Shown here piece by piece: positions 43,558 to 47,431 of a stretch of DNA of 47,431 nt. Source of the DNA: Erysipelotrichaceae bacterium (GTDB taxonomy: Bacteria; Bacillota_I; Bacilli_A; Erysipelotrichales; Erysipelotrichaceae); assembly GCA_017441765.1 (NCBI GenBank), contig JAFRVK010000003.1, forward strand, positions 1-47,431, written 5' to 3'. The position numbers and the translations under genes are program-made. Under the pieces are notes generated by a model. The model was not told the origin of the DNA. It searched no databases and was given only the letters and a program-made list of their open reading frames with translations. Each line of letters starts with the position of its first letter. Positions within the stretch are counted from its first letter, which is position 1.

Positions 43558-44107
43558 ATGATTTCTTTCTTTCAAGCAGGACGCTTAGTCCGTTAAAGAG
43601 GAAATAGATGATATAAGCGTCCATGACGATCGTGACCAGGATCAGCAGGATGGTGTTCGTATCGCTGAATGCCGTACTCCAGTCCGTGACCGTCTGAAGC
43701 AGATTGACGATCAGCAACACTCCCAGCAGCAGGCTCAGGCATACGACCAGGATCAGTTTACGGGTCTCGGTCGTCTCCTGTTTGTCTCTTAACGACAGAT
43801 TCTTCGGGATGTCGATATTCTCATAGGCAGTGAGCGTATTCAGGAATCGACGATAGAGGTATTCGAAAATAGCTAATGCCAGCAAAGCCAGGGGAACTGC
43901 TGCGTACCAGCTGAAATAGAAACCCACCATCACCAGGATGATCAGCGGAATCGAATAACGCTGCTGATAGAGGTACAGTTTCTTCTGACTGTTTCGGTCG
44001 ACCGCATAAAGGATCTTCTTTTTCTTGTCTCCTACATACATGCGATCTTTACTGTCTTCGTAGACGCCTCCACCCATCGGTTTCAATCCATCGATCTTGC
44101 TTTTCAT
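43556..44107 (-). CDS. Hypothetical membrane protein
   Basis: A 183-aa protein of unknown function. A basic N-terminal cytoplasmic part (to about residue 48) is followed by two membrane segments (about 50-85), a charged loop (to about 115) and two more segments (about 118-135 and 152-172). Its ATG overlaps the stop of the GNAT gene (ATGA). It is the last gene of a unit with the aldo/keto reductase and GNAT. Confidence 0.65.
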   Translation of the reverse strand: MKSKIDGLKPMGGGVYEDSKDRMYVGDKKKKILYAVDRNSQKKLYLYQQRYSIPLIILVMVGFYFSWYAAVPLALLALAIFEYLYRRFLNTLTAYENIDIPKNLSLRDKQETTETRKLILVVCLSLLLGVLLIVNLLQTVTDWSTAFSDTNTILLILVTIVMDAYIIYFLFNGLSVLLERKKS

Positions 44108-44571
44108 ACGCTGTGTCCTTTCCTGATTCTTTTGTATAACCTGGCACTCCAGAATTCCATATCCAGTTCATCCAGATAGAAATGAAGGATGCTTTTATAG
44201 TTTTTTGTTGCGGTTGACAGGACGATGTATTCTTCTTCGGAAAGAATTTCTTCCAGATAACGGAAGAGTTTCGTACCGATGCCCTGATTCCGTTCCTTAG
44301 GAATCACATAGAGCTCTTCGACTTCAAAGAATAAAGTCCCTTCTTTCATGATGGAACGCATATTCTCGGAGTGTTCCTGATGTCCAAAAAGATAGGCGAT
44401 GATCTGCCCCTCCTTTTCCGCAACGAAGATCCTGTTGCCTTCGATGTCTTCTTTTGTATTGGCCCGATAGCCATACGTGGAATTCTCTTTTTCCCAGTCA
44501 CAGGAAAAAGCGATCAGGCAAGACAGGATCTCTTCGTCTAATATAACTTCTTTATAATCGATCTCGCTCAT
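44104..44571 (-). CDS. GNAT acetyltransferase
   Basis: A 155-aa N-acetyltransferase. The acetyl-CoA site is LYVIPKERNQGIGTKLFRYL near residue 87, preceded by EGQIIAYLFG. Its start lies 20 bases inside the end of the aldo/keto reductase gene, and its end overlaps the next gene, so expression is coupled. The substrate is unknown. Confidence 0.82.
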   Translation of the reverse strand: MSEIDYKEVILDEEILSCLIAFSCDWEKENSTYGYRANTKEDIEGNRIFVAEKEGQIIAYLFGHQEHSENMRSIMKEGTLFFEVEELYVIPKERNQGIGTKLFRYLEEILSEEEYIVLSTATKNYKSILHFYLDELDMEFWSARLYKRIRKGHSV

Positions 44572-45685
44572 CCAGCAACTTGGATGCTTTCTGCATCAGT
44601 TCGATGATCGGAAGATGCTGCGGACAGACACTCTCGCACTGACCGCACTGCAGACAGTCGGAAGCCTTGCCATGATCCTTGTTCAAAAGGAAACCGTAGC
44701 TGAATTTCGCTTTATCAACATTTTCATAGATCGTATGTTCATTAACGATTCTGAAGATGTCCGGAATGGCGATATTCATCGGGCAGCCTTCGGTACAGTA
44801 GCGGCAGGCTGTGCAGCCGATCTGTTCGACGCTGAACATTTCTTTTACGACCTGATCGATCAGTTCTTTTTCTTTCTCATTCAATGGTTCGAAATGAGTA
44901 AAAGTATTCACATTGTCCTTCATCTGTTCCAGAGCGGACATGCCCGACAGGATCGTCATGACACCCGGCAGAGACCCTACGAAACGCAATGCCCACGACG
45001 CGATCGATTTGTTCGGTTCCGCTTCGAGATAATGCGCTTCCAGTTCCGGTCTGAGCTTCGCCAAAGTGCCGCCCTTGATCGGCTCCATGATCACCATCGG
45101 AATATTCCGTTCACACAGGATCTGATGCAGTTCTCCGGATCTTACCTTCGGGTTGTCCCAGTCGGCATAGTTCAGCTGAATCTGTACGAATTCTACCTCA
45201 GGATGTTCATCCAGGAGTTCCTTCAGAAGACCCGGTGTCCCATGAAAGGAGAAACCGAAATGTATGATCAGGCCTTCGTCCCGTTTCGCTTTTGCCCATT
45301 CGAAGCAGTCGTTCTCCCGGTAGATATGGATGTTGCCATCCTCGACCGAGTGCAGAAGATACATATCGAAGTACCCTGCTCCGGTTCTTTCCAACTGTTC
45401 ATTGAAAATGCGGTCGCGATCCTCTTTGCTGTGAATCTCCCAGGCAGGAAGTTTGTCTGCCAGGATGAAGCTTTCTCTTGGATAACGGTCGATGATCGCT
45501 TCTTTGATCGCAACTTCCGATTTGCCGCGATGATAAACATAAGCAGTATCGAAGTAGTTCAGTCCTGCATTGAGATACAGATCGACCATTTCTTTCATCT
45601 GTTCGATATCGATCTCATCATCTTTGACAGGAAGACGCATGCAGCCGAATCCGAGCTTTGGCATTTTACTTAAGTCAATACTCAT
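44552..45685 (-). CDS. Aldo/keto reductase with C-terminal 4Fe-4S domain
   Basis: A 377-aa oxidoreductase. The AKR barrel (about 1-265) has GFGCMRLP, NYFDTAYVYHRGKSE (catalytic Asp and Tyr), the KLP catalytic Lys and the LLHSVED His. The C-terminal 100 residues carry two Cys sets, CTACRYCTEGC and CLQCGQCESVC, for iron-sulfur clusters. The type is common in anaerobic Bacillota; the substrate is unknown. SD GGAGG. It is the first gene of a three-gene unit. Confidence 0.92.
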   Translation of the reverse strand: MSIDLSKMPKLGFGCMRLPVKDDEIDIEQMKEMVDLYLNAGLNYFDTAYVYHRGKSEVAIKEAIIDRYPRESFILADKLPAWEIHSKEDRDRIFNEQLERTGAGYFDMYLLHSVEDGNIHIYRENDCFEWAKAKRDEGLIIHFGFSFHGTPGLLKELLDEHPEVEFVQIQLNYADWDNPKVRSGELHQILCERNIPMVIMEPIKGGTLAKLRPELEAHYLEAEPNKSIASWALRFVGSLPGVMTILSGMSALEQMKDNVNTFTHFEPLNEKEKELIDQVVKEMFSVEQIGCTACRYCTEGCPMNIAIPDIFRIVNEHTIYENVDKAKFSYGFLLNKDHGKASDCLQCGQCESVCPQHLPIIELMQKASKLLDERDRL

Positions 45686-45755
45686 TGTGTTCCTCCGCTA
45701 GAAATATTTATAATTTAATTATATAGGAATTTTCTTAAGAAGGAGATTTCTTAGC

Positions 45756-45791
45756 ATGAATCATCAGGATGAGACCGATGGTCTTAATTGA
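45756..45791 (+). CDS. Possible 11-aa leader peptide
   Basis: A frame MNHQDETDGLN begins at 45756 behind an AAGGAG SD, 10 bases upstream. It lies on the leader of the zinc-ribbon gene at 45818. Function unknown; it may be a regulatory short frame or chance. Confidence 0.3.
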   Translation: MNHQDETDGLN

Positions 45792-45817
45792 ATATATATG
45801 AAGAAAGGAATCATGAA

Positions 45818-46684
45818 ATGAAATACTGTACCTATTGCGGAAGCGCTATGGAAGATGATGCGAACTACTGCCCGAACTGTGGCGGAGAAGCTTATGATGC
45901 CGGAGCGGAACGGCCGATAACGGAAGAGCCGGATGATCTGGATGTCGGTTACCGCATCGTACTGTTTTCCAGAGGAACGTGCTCGTTGAAGACGACGAAG
46001 GAAGTCCTCTGTGACTTGCTGGGTTACACGACAGCGACAGTGGAAGATCTGCTGGAAAACATGCCGGTCGAAATTGCGGATGAACTGACGGAGCTTCAGG
46101 CCGTGACGATCGCCCAGGTCCTGGCGGAATATGGCATGGAGATCACGATCGTTGATGAATACAACAATTATGTCGATCTCTCTTATAAAGCGCAGACTTC
46201 GGTGTTTGACGATTCAGGAAGGATGCTGGATTCGGCTTTGAGGACACTGGCGACATTGTCTGCTTTGAATCGTGTGCATCGCTACCGCCGTTATCGCAAG
46301 CCGAGTCTTCTGAGTCTTCTGTTTATGCCGAGTTATGTCAGACCGAGACCGGTCCATGTGAGAAGACATATCAATCTGGATCCGGAACCGCGTAGACGTA
46401 TCGTGATCCAGCAGAAACCGTCTCATTACAACACCTGGCAGTCTTCCAATCATCACAGGCCTCAGAACAGCGTGTGGCCATCCAATCGACCGCAGAGCAA
46501 TTCCAAACCACAGCATACGCCGAAAGCGCAGAACAGTATTAAGCCAAACGGTCTAAAACCATCCGCTGGTTTCAGACCTAACTCACAGAAATCTGCTGGT
46601 CTTGGAAATAGGTTGCCGGGCAATGTCAGACGGGGCATTTCGGGCGGACGTAAAGCACCAACCGGAAGAAACGTTAAAAATTAA
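45818..46684 (+). CDS. Zinc-ribbon protein with L7/L12-like middle domain and basic low-complexity tail
   Basis: A 288-aa protein of unknown function. I start it at 45818 (MKYCTYCGSAM) after AAGGAA. A zinc ribbon (CTYCG, CPNCG, residues 4-24) leads into residues about 44-115, whose strand-helix-helix-strand pattern (YRIVLFSRG, TTKEVLCDLLG, AVTIAQVLAEYGMEITIV) recalls the ribosomal L7/L12 C-terminal fold. From about 150 the protein is rich in Arg, Asn, Pro, Gln, Ser and Lys and probably disordered, suggesting RNA or nucleic-acid contact. Homology claims are by eye. Confidence 0.6.
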   Translation: MKYCTYCGSAMEDDANYCPNCGGEAYDAGAERPITEEPDDLDVGYRIVLFSRGTCSLKTTKEVLCDLLGYTTATVEDLLENMPVEIADELTELQAVTIAQVLAEYGMEITIVDEYNNYVDLSYKAQTSVFDDSGRMLDSALRTLATLSALNRVHRYRRYRKPSLLSLLFMPSYVRPRPVHVRRHINLDPEPRRRIVIQQKPSHYNTWQSSNHHRPQNSVWPSNRPQSNSKPQHTPKAQNSIKPNGLKPSAGFRPNSQKSAGLGNRLPGNVRRGISGGRKAPTGRNVKN

Positions 46685-46717
46685 GGGTTGTTCTATTTTT
46701 AACCGGTATCAAACGAC

Positions 46718-46750
46718 AAAAGAAGGGAATCCTGAGATACCCTTCTTTTT
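46718..46750. terminator. Bidirectional terminator
   Basis: Stem AAAGAAGGG / CCCTTCTTT with a 12-base loop and flanking A and T runs between converging genes. Confidence 0.8.
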
Positions 46751-46774
46751 AAACTGCCTTTTGTCTATATCCTG

Positions 46775-47431
46775 TTAATGAATCACTTCTATCTCATCCG
46801 CAGATTGTAGTGAGAAGATGCTCATGGCCGCATTGTCCGTGACAAGAGATGATCCACCCATGATGTAGCCTGAAGTGATGCTGTTGTTTGAACAGTATTC
46901 AGAGGCCAATGAGTAGTTGTTCTTGTCTACAAGGATAATAGGCGCATTTAATGCATTGGCCAATGGTCCTGATGATAAACCGTCAGGGAAGGTCCAGGCA
47001 TAGGCAAGGACTGCCTTTGATGGTGAATCGAAGAAGGTGTCTGCGATGACGATGGAGGTGACGTATCTGTTTTGTCCGTAGATCCTTTCCACTTCCGGAA
47101 GGATGCTTTCAAGTTCGGACTGGACAGCTTCGGATACAGCGCCAGGTCCTCCGATGATGCAGACCTTCGAATCGGTATGGGAAGAAAGGAAGTCTTTCTG
47201 TTCAGAAGTAAGTTTAGTGCTTACCAGGAAGACAGGAAGTCCTGTGGCTCCTGCCGACAATGAATCTGCGAAGCCCCAGCCGTTGCATACAAGGATCGTT
47301 TCGCCATTGACTCCCAGGGCATTGAGGATGTCGAGGTTGGTTCCGAATCTGTCGGATCCCGCATATCTTGTGATGGTGTAGCCCTGTAAGTCTGACAGTG
47401 ATTCCTCTGCCACCGCACCTGTTCCTCCAAG
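46775..47431 (-). CDS. Cell-wall-binding repeat 2 protein, 5' part outside the window
   Basis: The C-terminal 218 residues of a longer protein; the frame is open to the window edge, so the GTG-initiated shorter frame is not the true start. It contains the end of one and then two cell-wall-binding type 2 repeats: GGTGAVAEES, then RYAGSDRFGTNLDI with IIGGPGAVSEAV, then RIYGQNRYVTSIVIAD with IMGGSSLVTDNA. Such repeats (as in clostridial Cwp proteins and Bacillus LytB) hold proteins to the wall polymer. The functional domain would be upstream, unseen. Confidence 0.9.
   Translation of the reverse strand, partial: LGGTGAVAEESLSDLQGYTITRYAGSDRFGTNLDILNALGVNGETILVCNGWGFADSLSAGATGLPVFLVSTKLTSEQKDFLSSHTDSKVCIIGGPGAVSEAVQSELESILPEVERIYGQNRYVTSIVIADTFFDSPSKAVLAYAWTFPDGLSSGPLANALNAPIILVDKNNYSLASEYCSNNSITSGYIMGGSSLVTDNAAMSIFSLQSADEIEVIH

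Noticed and set aside
44615-45673. 352-residue open frame on the plus strand
   Set aside because: It lies entirely antisense to the aldo/keto reductase, whose motifs and SD are clear.
47221-47413. Start of the surface protein at the GTG near 47413
   Set aside because: The frame stays open to the window edge, and the residues before it (LGGTGAV) continue a cell-wall-binding repeat, so the gene is truncated by the window.

Overview
The window looks like a chromosomal segment of a low-to-moderate GC, Gram-positive fermentative anaerobe of the Bacillota, most likely an Erysipelotrichia-type lineage. This rests on Bacillota-type Shine-Dalgarno (SD) sites and promoters, a CIRCE heat-shock operator, a SAM-I riboswitch, a KtrAB potassium system, cell-wall-binding type 2 repeats, a ferredoxin/rubredoxin electron carrier, a ferredoxin-type aldo/keto reductase, and no respiratory chain. 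The taxonomic call is an inference from gene content; no rRNA is present.

Layout. Positions 1-2130 are the end of an integrated mobile element: a divergent early gene, an operator region, an XRE repressor, a 39-aa protein and a tyrosine integrase abutting the 3' end of tRNA-Ser(GGA). 2250-9260 holds nucleoside and one-carbon salvage (nucleoside hydrolase, GlyA, xanthine phosphoribosyltransferase), a membrane-anchored lysozyme-like protein, a MATE exporter and a lipid kinase. 9257-14072 holds a CDP-alcohol phosphatidyltransferase coupled to an MFS transporter, then the fruK-fruA fructose operon. 14288-17577 has a fused glycerophosphodiesterase/metallophosphoesterase and a zinc-ribbon membrane protein. 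17617-20525 has a CIRCE-controlled hsp20 and a radical SAM / GNAT-YoaP / P-loop kinase cluster. 20593-28876 mixes an SDR, two tRNAs, gpsA with a tyrosine phosphatase, an unusual Asn/Gly/Ser-rich protein with GLFG repeats, two Nudix hydrolases, guanine deaminase and an esterase. 28912-31882 has an HxlR remnant, a compact metK behind a SAM-I riboswitch and a DUF4153 membrane protein. 32043-38510 is a complete F-type ATP synthase operon in which the delta and alpha subunits are one 687-aa polypeptide. 38658-47431 has RarA, acetyltransferases, KtrAB, ferredoxin-rubredoxin, two paralogous small proteins, an aldo/keto reductase and the C-terminal part of a surface protein.

Most notable points. (1) The delta-alpha ATP synthase fusion has no in-frame start at the junction and raises a stoichiometry problem, since the enzyme normally has three alpha and one delta. 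(2) The c subunit carries two membrane carboxylates, a pattern known from the sodium-driven Fusobacterium enzyme. (3) Several genes have a -10 box 6-9 bases before the start codon and no SD, so a leaderless class seems present. (4) The GLFG-repeat protein has no function I can name.
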